NCBI GenBank assembly: GCA_051650105.1
Contig: JBOFIJ010000003.1
Location: 54,513-118,512 of the forward strand
DNA length: 64,000 nt
Origin: CAMWXW01 sp051650105
GTDB taxonomy: Bacteria > Desulfobacterota > Desulfovibrionia > Desulfovibrionales > Desulfovibrionaceae
Direction: 5' to 3'
The translations under genes were made by a program, and so were the position numbers. Below are positions 57,201-63,801 of the stretch, in pieces. A model generated the notes under the pieces. That model was not told the DNA's origin. It saw only the letters and a list, made by a program, of their open reading frames with translations, and searched no databases. Each line of letters opens with the position of its first letter. Within the stretch, counting starts at the first letter, position 1.

Positions 57201-57529
57201 GTGTCTTTTGCTTGGCCATTTTGATATTCTGCAAACAATTCTTTAACTTGTTCAAGAGTTTTAGATTGGGATAGGAGTGTTTGCTTATCTTCATCTGAAA
57301 GTCGAATTCTTTTTTGTATTTTTTTGGAAGAAAAAGGAATATTTTGAGAAGATGATGTTTTTTGAGAGATATTTATCACTGGAGATTGTTTAAGAAATTC
57401 AGCTTGCAGATGTGAAATTGTATTTTTAGCACAAGAAGTGGTGGATGGTGTTATTGAAGAAGTAGACTCGACTGTAGTAATAGTATTTTTTGGTTTTATA
57501 ATGGGTAAATTATTTATATGATTGATCAT
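48203..57529 (-). CDS. Giant toxin-like protein with a YopT-type (C58) cysteine protease triad
   Basis: 3,108 residues in one open frame. The start at 57529 has AGAGG six bases upstream; an ATG nine codons earlier lacks such a site. No Sec signal is present; the first 60 residues are Ser/Thr/Asn-rich, as in type III secreted proteins. Residues about 60-850 are charged coiled-coil and acidic low-complexity sequence. The C58 triad fits at Cys970 (DSRGICRLLS), His1072 (DGLAHSTALY) and Asp1097 (RYFDPNIGIYSF), with spacing like LifA/Efa1 and YopT. At about 1460-1577 lies a long hydrophobic stretch (NVLFVSSTVFSALGRLLPL; SINLIIAVAPETAIFLVPA) in the place of the TcdA/TcdB-type pore-forming segment. 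The C-terminal 1,500 residues are unassigned. A likely role is as a secreted or injected cytotoxin acting in the host cell. No glycosyltransferase DxD domain like that of LifA was found. Confidence 0.7.
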   Translation of the reverse strand: MINHINNLPIIKPKNTITTVESTSSITPSTTSCAKNTISHLQAEFLKQSPVINISQKTSSSQNIPFSSKKIQKRIRLSDEDKQTLLSQSKTLEQVKELFAEYQNGQAKDTIQEASLSFIQRKDTHLEEINKHPESIKHSPLQIPKAYFSSLQEDIFTHEASSSSKSIENTSPLPSSSTGSHMTPEEILEFLTQENIKEKEQQEQRKIERQRRTKLREQRRQSYVEGKTQKVREQTQSSFALSSYIQTLLAGSFSRAEVIAEPKSKSIYKTAFYMDKQATEARKEDQARQRQHEDNQKNPFKYYEKHSSTRATPAQIQQEIQQDEEAANINFDEEMEKTRKALFPSNPKKNKKLAQLYTDQLAQYYDLTISTDSKINYKKVSTLKTMLLVGMQLTAHIAETAQTISIESKLLHQSRIQILSEKLFTAYRNMQPEEINKIYMLHILLAKLQNIVNDSNSASKDKEEAKELLNKIEKQMHTLLRTIKKLTKDAPQEAYDTVKEEGERLSQLFYSKVLMDKEERPIVQEQSSTSTTITTIKEVITIGEKVRSIVKQKKNITIEQEKSVVYASNLFDEEGNTSFPTTEEMDMIEEILMDVDEDLPQEAQQRTNEFPPTKEEESVHSKETPTKQSNQIPHEGILSEQVEVEQVIHIPQQDDTAEALNLQTTPHIVHTRVRNIPSQTQVPEEDIFKEKNAHESTITFFTSADAAPIPTERTATIPPVEHEYAFEDNKNPKGMQLARKRRAPENLLKPLNLLIRDIHRGIKSDPTLFSSYKKVNDYIRIHGSGNMQDPMFNSDFMKLIAEVKIVFNNNPKVNILPYYGIFTSVNHLFSKEDFRSFDIHNLRDPEYLKIHNDIISGTDPHNEIDMSLLLGYNEHADNHLAKKSLYTILNMLMGHDPNIKKYLAKLSATNKIEYMKHFETVRNTQASNVESQYLSSSAGSAMEKYNLPSPVKFSQSVLRPDLYWDSRGICRLLSTIFVETMNRNHDIGERIFKSILINIESIAQNPDYVRALNAINADYQIPEQLIKEQIFTKIPEYLGKDKGSLLYDLFNIDNSNLKKNQAYTLSLDGLAHSTALYREIVIDPATNSKMIVVRYFDPNIGIYSFTDGNELGAHIDRTSQLLYKRIPDTLSLGGHNSEALRMYGTRYKGVSYNKIIENKFINNPDFIIPLDKEVDINYQLQLYRARKISRFSLTIKESAISLRSFVNRRLASVSAKNNPAIEASLKNLRRVLRSIQALNIQNDPIKTITTLYREFVQASDALPTEYADSLGEFLTHFKQDLSGEIRSRITATELFNNPSLADFPNLSLSVQQDSFDEMPMETMQEQLMAIQNAGHEIEDSFKEILEANSLEEMQYLSPEIEDILHTSTGLEEIELLTTKNHVEVINTKTGNTKNIALTPVFKEKVLQYLKTIKGTALQVGGVALEGYSYYSCFRILLAARNYFDRGKVFDKMTTLQKLRYAGEGASNVLFVSSTVFSALGRLLPLSIGSSMKLAPIAHGLGNAAMGVNVGLSALRVLEASKSLQEHPNYMAKVEIGFASADLSINLIIAVAPETAIFLVPAQAILGVIEETLRKDAIAKEHKEYLKALSLELKRRAENLENEQIIFKNNMAIIPGENSDIIEITLRDNKLIITVEDISGVGYEAASYRRSRIPCNLDRNKYAYSPRPNNGPKQIVFPKKSCVAKKNVKQVLHCMHSVTDTQIQEKEEHAVNTVKEYLLPQNIEIIVPPMQYQYTILMQEISTYHAKYNHPDLVLNEIQQTYGYCSGFNPALTAKDGGEVISVPVSANMISAIGPTINTKEFSENKLFYLKDATLNLEDDIKYETYTERVRVHYGADKIRSHTHLHLYRNVEKQREVSRKKVYVKEVGHELSIKLKINVEDYILPQTSFIGNSNFSTQINLNRGHYIRLNDHSENNKGFIVKGYLAANGGELVHQLDLRDDGRIIIQLLDPSNNDITHQTYVDITHTHSQIVYISSHGLFYEYDRNYKALRTISFDGSLVSEQFNKKFDTADSLADFMCHLTKEQSALKNSVFQLTNLLIAGELHKEGFYFSRIHRRDKPTVVYLNWPENMQHADDYELIHVEDTVLGYDVFKNMDLDNYVSYFYSPTDRRIIRQVRDNLIEENDIIPSDQEPQKILLTNGDKRLLLRGHTSGFDEHGELQEVYMDYTQLQEEEKSKLNELILQHKESISHHHNGRIIVANIPYHHQEMTTTELPDRTISPTSRVQSSFTLKFDTNTGKALPILKDAFGIPAKLITLSTVEGDDTSSYAYYFVQKSNSKHGHILAIKNIDMDLLVDHKWLSNTELLLQGYTIFQDKEIKNAFSYQREIFFETSDGAILKGYFDGKQEISSLVSLTEEYFHHYNLNLNEDTDIIQAFNQALLQYSRPLSILSQIRCNSESEKGEIWYNQNAQEVIRVHTELIKVEHRKDKDILVKASTLPSDMIPQDKISPMVTHKFLGYIKEGDTKTACIWDSHTKTYVMLPEDPSIQENIQLFPLKALRIIDNQAFVEFDPSRFSGDTPNAALAPVFPGVTKVIYQNMVSTDQRNAVTYKYTKKSLLPLEEISIDARTKDTQPISLDLEINLSSFRSLIPYTLENDSHLYLRIRKALSHDAKPEYFTLILKNILHKNTIRDNVIPNIGFIILGNRHTIPKQLFGGYLKHFLDQQAAYFRNKDGNIQRLLHIKREDIPHKPLTPTRQKSLDTFYRTHNPLRDKNRPFDATIDMQKIQHPSIYSHIEEDACDSIKRHFAKQGSSFSEPFLVLAPKDSQLHTEIRQIIASNNPIHTKGNTSKKKKKIFKQNNIRYESDLLMIAHLKKDAFNTLFYNNGEKDEETCQQLIYDPALSVQYAQDHLIEYTDAGSVEPWTLFPERRNSQDILAEKPEDRFSGLHKRKDSEYIPIKTIYTSTSEQSAVTKVESRYQKKKDPQKLPAEQCPPNMHLIAANLLSNPPNTANNTTIRIISKIPLATGLNLRKIENTSRMALTKYCPESNIINVKAVYSQSVGSTEETILPVSHLVRAFKKILDSTSSSKTIYLVYPNAMMISNTKLTNMLNNYITKLEEANYSIIVDTQNRHLDGRDPLQQISVLHNNLYIVLSMEEAITKNLLHKNSD

Positions 57530-57577
57530 AAAGAACCTCTTTGTATAATTGAACATAAAGAATCTACGTATAACAAC

Positions 57578-57714
57578 GTCAATAAATTGACATTTTTGTA
57601 AGATATCATATTTTTGGAAAAATGCAATATATTATTAAATATAACTATACTCACGTATAGTATAAAAACAATGAATAGTAACAGTATGTCGATAGTTAGT
57701 AGTATAACTATCGA
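57578..57714. promoter_or_regulatory. Cluster of three inverted repeats upstream of the toxin gene
   Basis: Three dyads lie in 140 bases between the leftward toxin gene and a rightward relic. GTCAAT-AA-ATTGAC is at 57578-57591, about 50 bases before the toxin start and overlapping a possible leftward -35 box (TTGACG). CTATAC-N4-GTATAG is at 57645-57660. TCGATAGTTA-N6-TAACTATCGA, with perfect 10-bp arms, is at 57689-57714. The last has no T run and so looks like an operator rather than a terminator. Their grouping suggests regulated divergent transcription. Confidence 0.45.
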
Positions 57715-57728
57715 TTATATTAATCTTT

Positions 57729-58016
57729 ATGAGAAAAATAAAATTACTTAATCTGATGGCAGATGTTTTAAAATACTTTCAGGAATAATAAAAGATATTT
57801 GTGAATATAAATTCATTGACAATGAATCCTTTAAGCAGATTGTCTTGTGCTATCTTATGTTGGAAGGGAGTCCCCCGAGTGAACATAGTACTGGGAGTTT
57901 ACGTAAAGAGATAACAGAGAAGATTCTTATGCTGAGCTACGCAGAGAGCATGTGAGGGAGTGGCTAAAGGTTGTGTTATCTGATGCAGTTGCGATGCCTT
58001 CATTACGAGAATAAGT
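57729..58016 (+). pseudogene. Possible relic of a small rightward gene
   Basis: An ATG at 57729 opens 19 codons (MRKIKLLNLMADVLKYFQE) and stops. In other frames the text continues as KDICEYKFIDNESFKQIVLC, then LRKEITEKILMLSYAESM, then LRREHVREWLKVVLSDAVAM, ending at TAA near 58016. The helical, charged pieces in successive frames suggest a small protein gene broken by frameshifts, perhaps a DNA-binding regulator transcribed divergently from the toxin gene. A rho-independent terminator follows at 58092. The family is unknown and the call is weak. Confidence 0.3.
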
Positions 58017-58091
58017 TATTCAGTATCAGAATATAATCGCAAATCTTTTAGGAGAGAATATGGAATAAATCAAGTTACGATATTTTTCATT

Positions 58092-58121
58092 AAGGTAGGA
58101 TCATACGGTTCTACCTTTTTT
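58092..58121 (+). terminator. Rho-independent terminator
   Basis: AAGGTAG and CTACCTT form a 7-bp perfect stem with a 12-base loop, followed by a run of T. It reads rightward and closes the relic that begins at 57729, which supports the idea that a real rightward gene once stood there. Confidence 0.75.
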
Positions 58122-58216
58122 ATTGTGCAATTGATCATCTCAATCTGGAGGTACTAAAAAGCTTCTACCATCTAACATCCAATCCTTACATCTTTCTCTT
58201 TTTTACGCCATGTACT

Positions 58217-58227
58217 GGGGGGGGGGG
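58217..58227 (+). repeat. Tract of eleven G
   Basis: An uninterrupted run of 11 G is followed by CTCCTCCCCC, which can pair back with part of it. Such a tract is striking in AT-rich DNA. Homopolymer G runs slip during replication and often cause phase variation. On the minus strand it falls 18 bases after the stop of a polysaccharide-gene relic, inside a short frame starting ATGGGGGAGGAG followed by Pro codons. Confidence 0.9.
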
Positions 58228-58245
58228 CTCCTCCCCCATATTTAT

Positions 58246-59004
58246 CTATTCCCAATAATTCAAACCTTCATTTATCTTCTTCGCATCTTTTGGTGTATCC
58301 TCCGGTAATGGCTTGACCCAATTACCATCCATTGGCAAACTTCCTTTCCATCTAGAGCCACTTATGGCAAACATAGTCTGAACATTCCCTCCAAGTACAA
58401 ATGACTGCTTACCAAGCTTTTTTGCATGTGCAGCAAGTGGATGACCATATACACCACATCCAATTAATGCAACATCGAAATCAACTGATTGCATCTTGCT
58501 CTTTATACTATCAAGAGCCTCGAACCAGTCCTTGTACCCCTCAGGAATAGCCCCTGCAGAGCCTTGCACAGCCTTCAATGTAATGATGCCACATCCCCCG
58601 TGGGCATAACTCTCTTTGCAAGCAGTTTCTTTGATTGAGATTCAATGCTTTTCGCAAATGGATGAATAACAAGTACTTTTTTATCTGCAAGAGCTGAAGC
58701 CCAAGAATTATGCCAGAAATCCTCCAAAGTCTCACCATTATACCCCCTAATTGAGCAAGGGATTATCTTTGGATCGCATTGTAATATTCTAGCCCGTCTG
58801 CGTTCATTTGGAACATATCCCCTCACGTTCAAACCGAAGTAAATAATCAAAGTTGTTAATGTCGGCATCATTCTGAATTTCAATAAACCTATCTAATAAC
58901 TTAATGTCGTTAGAGAAGAACCCTGCATTGAAGCACAACGTATCAAAGAACTTACGTCTTTTAGCATCTGTGCTAATACTACATAATACTCGTATTTCAG
59001 ACAT
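58246..59004 (-). pseudogene. Frameshifted surface-polysaccharide biosynthesis gene
   Basis: Three overlapping leftward frames together make one protein. The first starts MSEIRVLCSIS at 59004 (after GGTTGGGG) and contains FNAGFFSNDIKLLDRFIEI. The second contains CSIRGYNGETLEDFWHNSW and LVIHPFAKSIESQ. The third contains VALIGCGVYGHPLAAHAKKL, LGGNVQTMFAISGSRWKG and ends INEGLNYWE. The VALIGCGxYGxPLAAH and LGG motifs belong to a family common in capsule and exopolysaccharide clusters, whose exact enzymatic step is not known to me. At least two frameshifts (near 58820 and 58575) break it. It is visibly richer in G and C than its surroundings, which suggests acquisition by transfer and later decay. 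Confidence 0.7.
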
Positions 59005-59049
59005 GCCCCAACCACCTAAGAAAATGGTATTCCATCCCTAATCATACAC

Positions 59050-59217
59050 TTAAGCTCTTCTACCGCCTCCTCATGTGTATAGAAGGGGGGGTAGCTTTGT
59101 TGCTACGATACCTCATTTTGCCAATAATCCGTTCTTTGATAAAACGCCTAAACGGCATCTTCCTGTTATAATTAATCAAGAAATCATACATATAATTGTT
59201 ACCTCCATAAGTAATAT
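59050..59217 (-). pseudogene. C-terminal remnant of a further polysaccharide-type gene
   Basis: In the leftward frame, about 50 codons read ITYGGNNYMYDFLINYNRK, then MPFRRFIKERIIGKMRYRSN, ending in basic HMRRR. The remnant joins abruptly to the displaced toxin-gene fragment on its upstream side. It directly precedes the relic that starts at 59004 and probably formed part of the same cluster. The family cannot be named from this piece. Confidence 0.4.
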
Positions 59218-59302
59218 TTGGAAAGAGTGCTTTTCTTGTTTTTTCCATTTCTTCATCGAAATTGATGTTTGCTGCTTCTTCATCTTGTTATATTTCTTGT
59301 TG
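59218..59302 (-). repeat. Displaced 85-bp piece of the giant toxin gene
   Basis: Bases 59218-59302 match 56497-56581 inside the toxin gene in the same orientation with only two differences, both near the right end. The coded text (QDEEAANINFDEEMEKTRKA followed by LFP) is the same, but one Gln codon has become a stop. On the left the piece is joined to the polysaccharide remnant, on the right to the end of the OLD-family relic. It marks a recombination junction or the last trace of a second toxin gene. Confidence 0.9.
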
Positions 59303-61133
59303 AAATGTCTCAAAGAGGTTTTTCCACGTTGTTTCAAGCTCCTCACTAACGTCTATTAGTCCCTTTTCTTTCACTTTTTTACCTAATTTTACTTTCCAAC
59401 CTAACTCAAGAATGATTTGATTATCCTGAGTAAAATTTTCTAACTGTGGCATAATTGGCATATTAATATCAATTATCTTCTTGTCAAGTTCGTCTTCGGC
59501 TTGAAATAAACGATTAAAGTTGTATACAATTATATCGAGGGGAATTAAGTCTTCAATTTCTGATCCTTCCTTACCTGTAAAAGTATCTGTCTCTATAACC
59601 TTATGGTTCTCTTTTTTGTACAAATTTTGTTTTAGATTGTTCTGGAACTCTTTTCCAGTTTTGTCAGAATCGAGCAAAGAGATTGGTAAAACACTGTTCG
59701 CACCATAAATAATTGAAACAACAGGTTTGACTGCTTTTGTACTACCGACAGGAATAAAGACAATTTCTTTTTTAGGGTTAAATTGATTTTTTGAAATAAG
59801 ATAGTCTTTTATCATCGTTAAATAAAATTGGTCAGATACACCTTCAACAATAATAATATCACATCCAACAAGTAGGCTTTGTGAGGCTGTTATTCCAATC
59901 GCAGCGTTGACTGGTTGTATAGCTCTCTTTTCCTTGTCTGCCTTACTTATGTCGTTTGATACTTTGGTAAGACCTTTTTCTGTGTAAACCGCTTTTACTC
60001 TGTCAAGACTGTTGTGGTTAACAAGGAAGGGAAGATGAGTTGTATAAATAAGCTGATTATTCTGCGATAGTTGTTCAAAGAAGCGGATTAAATCGGTTTG
60101 AGCATTAGGGTGAAGGTTTAAACCTGGCTCATCGAGCAATAAGATGCAGTCTCGATGTTTATTTTGGCTTTCTGCTAGGAAAATAAGAAAGAAACTGAAA
60201 AACCATTGTAATCCTTTACTTCTTGATTCCAGTTCAATTGGTGAAGGGCGCTCATCATCACTCACAAGAATTCTAAAATATTCTCCATCTGCGTTGAAGC
60301 GAAATGTGTAATGTCCTTGTGGCCACCAATTTTTAAATTGAGAAGATAGATCAGTTGCAGCTGAGTCAATTTTCGCGAATCGTTCTTGTTTATTACATCT
60401 TCCGTCTTCTGAGAACTGCAGTTATTGGAAAGAGTATCTTGTCCAAGCGCAAGTATTTCATCTAGGTTCAAACATAAGTGGTTAAATAATATTTTGAGAG
60501 TCCAAGCTTTCATTTGTTCTTTAGACTTGAGAGAGTCGATACGTGCTAAATTTTCCTTAACATGTGGAAGATAAATGTCAGAATCGAGATTTCCATATTC
60601 AGAGTAGTAGATAAATTTAGGAATGTGTTTACAAATGTGATCAAATAGGTCTTTACCAATTAGAGGTTCTAAATTATTATTTTTTTGTTCACATTCTTCA
60701 TTAGAAGGATAGATATAAAAATAACCATTGTAATCTTTCTTAATAAGTAGAATTTTTGATAATTCTATTTTTCTAGAGGTTCTTCAAGTGTTTTTTCTTC
60801 TCCTTCAAATAGATTTTGTTTAATAAGTTCTTCATTTTTTTGCTTGAAGTTCCTAAGTTCGTCATCAGTAAGCTCAAAAAGAACTTCAATAAACGGTTCT
60901 TGTTTACGGCTTCCATCTTTTTCATCAATTTTTGAATATTCATCACGAGGGTAGTCCAATAACAAATCAATTTTTGTTGAATCATCTGCAGGGTTGAATT
61001 TCCAAAGCGGAAGCAAAAGATTTGTTTTGCCAGATTCATTTAGATCAACGAAGCACGTCCACTGATCAGTTTCAATCCAGTCTGTTTCTTTAACAGAACG
61101 AAATTTATTAACTTTGTATTTCAACAGGCGCAT
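59288..61133 (-). pseudogene. Frameshifted OLD-family ATP-dependent nuclease
   Basis: OLD proteins join an ABC-type ATPase to a TOPRIM nuclease and serve in phage defence or DNA processing. Three frames make up the gene. 61133-60765 has MRLLKYKVNKFRSVKET and a Walker A (LNESGKTN) with Asp where the first Gly is expected. The middle frame, from about 60770 to 60430, has IPKFIYYSEYGNLDSD. The last runs to 59288 and has WWPQGHYTFRFNADGEYF, the signature ELESRSKGLQWFFSF, Walker B LLLDEPGLNLHP, and TOPRIM IIIVEGVSDQFYL and LLDSDKTG. Frameshifts near 60770 and 60430 separate them. The end coincides with the toxin-gene fragment, so the true C-terminus may be replaced. It is divergent from the methyltransferase-endonuclease gene and probably once part of the same defence island. 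Confidence 0.85.
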
Positions 61134-61374
61134 TGTTAAATCTCCAGGATTAAATTTGTCACTAACATCAAGAACCGTTGCTTGTTTCTCTATTTTTTGT
61201 TACTTTATATGTAACTTAATTTTGACTAAAGTGCAATGCATAATGGTAGACTATAGATGTTTACAGTCAAAGAAGCCTCTAGTCATATAAAACTAATTGA
61301 AAAGATATCATATAGATTTGTCTTCGAAGGTAAATAATAGAGTTTGCATCAAAAGATAAGAGCAAAAGAGTAAA

Positions 61375-63360
61375 GTGAAAAATATGGCCGAGGAAAAAAT
61401 AAAATTTATAGATCTATTTGCTGGAATTGGCGGCTTTCATTATGCTTTTCACCAATTAGGTTGTGAATGTGTTTTTGCCTCTGAGTTAGATGAATCTGCT
61501 CGGGTAACATATGAAAGAAATTACAGTAGTCTTTCACCTAATTTATTCCTAAACAACATGTTTAATGATGACATAAGAAAGATATCTCCTGTAGAAATTC
61601 CTGATTTCGATATACTATGTGCAGGGTTTCCCTGTCAGCCATTTAGTCAAGCAGGACATAAAAAAGGTTTTTCAGATGGGAAAAACTCTGAACGAGGGAA
61701 TTTATTTTTTAATATTGTGGATATTATTGAAGTCAAAAAGCCAAAAGCATTCTTTCTAGAAAATGTTCGTGGAATTGTTAATCATAATAATGGTAAGACG
61801 TTTCAAACTATCCAAAATATTTTAGAGAATGAGTTAGGATATAGCTTTTATTTTCAAATTGTCAAAGCAAGTGATTATGGACTGCCTCAGCACCGTCCCC
61901 GGGCATTCATGATTGGTTTTCGAGATGAAGGTTTGCTAAAAGGATTTGTATTTCCAGAGAAAAAAACTTTAAAATTTAATATGTCAGATGTTTTTGGTGG
62001 AAAATGTTCGAGAGAGGTAGGGTTTACCCTACGTGTTGGTGGGGGTGGCTCTAATATCAACGATAGACGTAATTGGGATTCTTACTTAGTAGATGGTAAG
62101 ATTGTGAGAATTCAGCCAGAGCATGCTCTGAAGATGCAGGGATTTCCTGATACTTTCTTTCTACCTAGCTCTAAACGCGAGGCTATGAAACAATTAGGTA
62201 ATAGTGTTGCTGTTGATGCTGTGAAAGCCTGTGCAGAATCGTTAATAAATCATTTAAGAAGTACAGACAGCCGTAACAAGAAGGAAAATATAATGACAAG
62301 AACGAGAAACAAAGGTGAATGGACAGAACTATACTCATTCTTAAAGATAATTTTAGATAAAAAACTTTATCTTTCCGATAAAAAACTGAATAAAACAGAA
62401 GATTTTTTTTATGTTCATAAGGTCTCCACATTAAATATTCAAGAAGAGGTGTCATTGGAATCTGATGGTATCAAGATTGCTCGTGGAAAGCTAATTCAGA
62501 CTGAAGATGATAATGCTATTTTTGATATAAATGACATAGATAATTTTAAAAATGCTATTCAGGCACATAATAAAACATTTCTGCTTGATGAAGTTGAACT
62601 TATCTTTCAAAAAATGGGTATTCACATTGTCAATGGTGGGAATTCAAATCAAAAAGCGGACATAATTCTAGATGTATCTAGAAATGGTTATGTATTTGAA
62701 AATGAAGGATTTGGTATAAAGTCTTACCTAGGCTCAAAGCCAACGCTATTGAATGCCTCAGGAAGTAATACAAATTTTATATACGAAATAAAATGCTTTA
62801 ATGATGCTTTAATGACAGAAGTAAATGCTATTAATAGTAGAATGAAAATAAAAGATCGTATTTCATATATAATTTCTAACGGTGGAAGCTTGGAGTTTTC
62901 GAAGATTGAAGCAGAAACAATGCAGTATAATTTATCTGTTCTAGATAGAGATCTACCTCTTATAATTTCGAAAATGCTGCTTAATTTCTATCTAAACAGA
63001 CAGAATAAGCTGTCGAATAATTTAGAAAGTTTATATAACGACTCTGAACATAGTTTGCATACTTTCATTGATTTAGCAGGCTCCACTATAAAAGTGAAAA
63101 GGTTACTTTTGGCTATATTACTGGGTATTTTTTCAGGAAGAAGATGGGATGGTAAATTTTTAGCAAATGGTACTATTGTTGTTAAAGATGATGGTTCTCA
63201 AGTTGCTTTTCACATCACGAAAAAGGATATCTTAGAAGATTATCTATTTGATATCATTAAATTTGATACACCATCGACAACTCGTCATCGTTTTGCATCT
63301 GTATATAAAGAAAGAGATGGTAAATTCTATTTCAAACTAAACTTACAACTTAGGTTCTAG
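61375..63360 (+). CDS. Fused 5-cytosine DNA methyltransferase and HpaII-family restriction endonuclease
   Basis: 661 codons in one frame. Residues 11-290 form a C5-cytosine methyltransferase: FIDLFAGIGGF (SAM binding), PCQ with catalytic Cys87, ENV at 130, QHRPR near 172, a short target-recognition region and GNSVAVDA at the end. Residues 307-661 match the HpaII family of type II restriction enzymes: NKGEWTELYSFLK, GIKSYLGSKPTLLNASGSN, NFIYEIK, and the end FYFKLNLQLRF. By homology the target is CCGG. At the junction, AAGAAGGA stands before an in-frame ATG (62293), so the endonuclease can also start on its own. The first codon is GTG (61375), with ATG at 61384 as alternative. A single bifunctional polypeptide would be unusual for this pair. 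Confidence 0.85.
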   Translation: MKNMAEEKIKFIDLFAGIGGFHYAFHQLGCECVFASELDESARVTYERNYSSLSPNLFLNNMFNDDIRKISPVEIPDFDILCAGFPCQPFSQAGHKKGFSDGKNSERGNLFFNIVDIIEVKKPKAFFLENVRGIVNHNNGKTFQTIQNILENELGYSFYFQIVKASDYGLPQHRPRAFMIGFRDEGLLKGFVFPEKKTLKFNMSDVFGGKCSREVGFTLRVGGGGSNINDRRNWDSYLVDGKIVRIQPEHALKMQGFPDTFFLPSSKREAMKQLGNSVAVDAVKACAESLINHLRSTDSRNKKENIMTRTRNKGEWTELYSFLKIILDKKLYLSDKKLNKTEDFFYVHKVSTLNIQEEVSLESDGIKIARGKLIQTEDDNAIFDINDIDNFKNAIQAHNKTFLLDEVELIFQKMGIHIVNGGNSNQKADIILDVSRNGYVFENEGFGIKSYLGSKPTLLNASGSNTNFIYEIKCFNDALMTEVNAINSRMKIKDRISYIISNGGSLEFSKIEAETMQYNLSVLDRDLPLIISKMLLNFYLNRQNKLSNNLESLYNDSEHSLHTFIDLAGSTIKVKRLLLAILLGIFSGRRWDGKFLANGTIVVKDDGSQVAFHITKKDILEDYLFDIIKFDTPSTTRHRFASVYKERDGKFYFKLNLQLRF

Positions 63361-63801
63361 GCCCTATTATACAACTTTGATCTCTCGTCATCGAATTAAG
63401 CCTTTAAGTTCACAGCCACTCATCTAGGTTCAGCGTATGAATTGAACTGACTCTTTGTTGTGTTTTTCCTGTTAATTTTACAACGTAGTGTTAAGTATTG
63501 TAGTGCTTTACTACATAGATTGTCAGTGACTAGCCTGTCAGCGATATATCGATCAGGCATAGAATGCACGTTTTACTATCATTGTGTCTTTGATAAGATG
63601 GAAGTCTTGAATATTCATAATAAAGATTTTTTTAAATTTTCTTGTAGTTGAAGAACTTTTTGGAAACAGCCAGGCTATAATGATTTAAGTGAAATAGGGA
63701 TAACGTTTTCTTCAGAAGTATATGAGAAACAATTCGAATTCTTTCTAAGAATGATACAATAAGTTTTCTTATCTCTTCACTCCCCACTATTTGATGATAC
63801 T
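63361..63801. other. Spacer after the restriction gene
   Basis: About 440 bases without a convincing gene. A 63-codon rightward frame at 63460-63651 has no good start signal and no recognisable content. No clear terminator follows the fused gene. Confidence 0.4.

Noticed and set aside
48203..57529. N-terminal glycosyltransferase of the LifA or clostridial toxin type in the giant protein
   Set aside because: I searched the first 900 residues for the DxD and surrounding YW/DxxR patterns and found only coiled-coil and low-complexity sequence.
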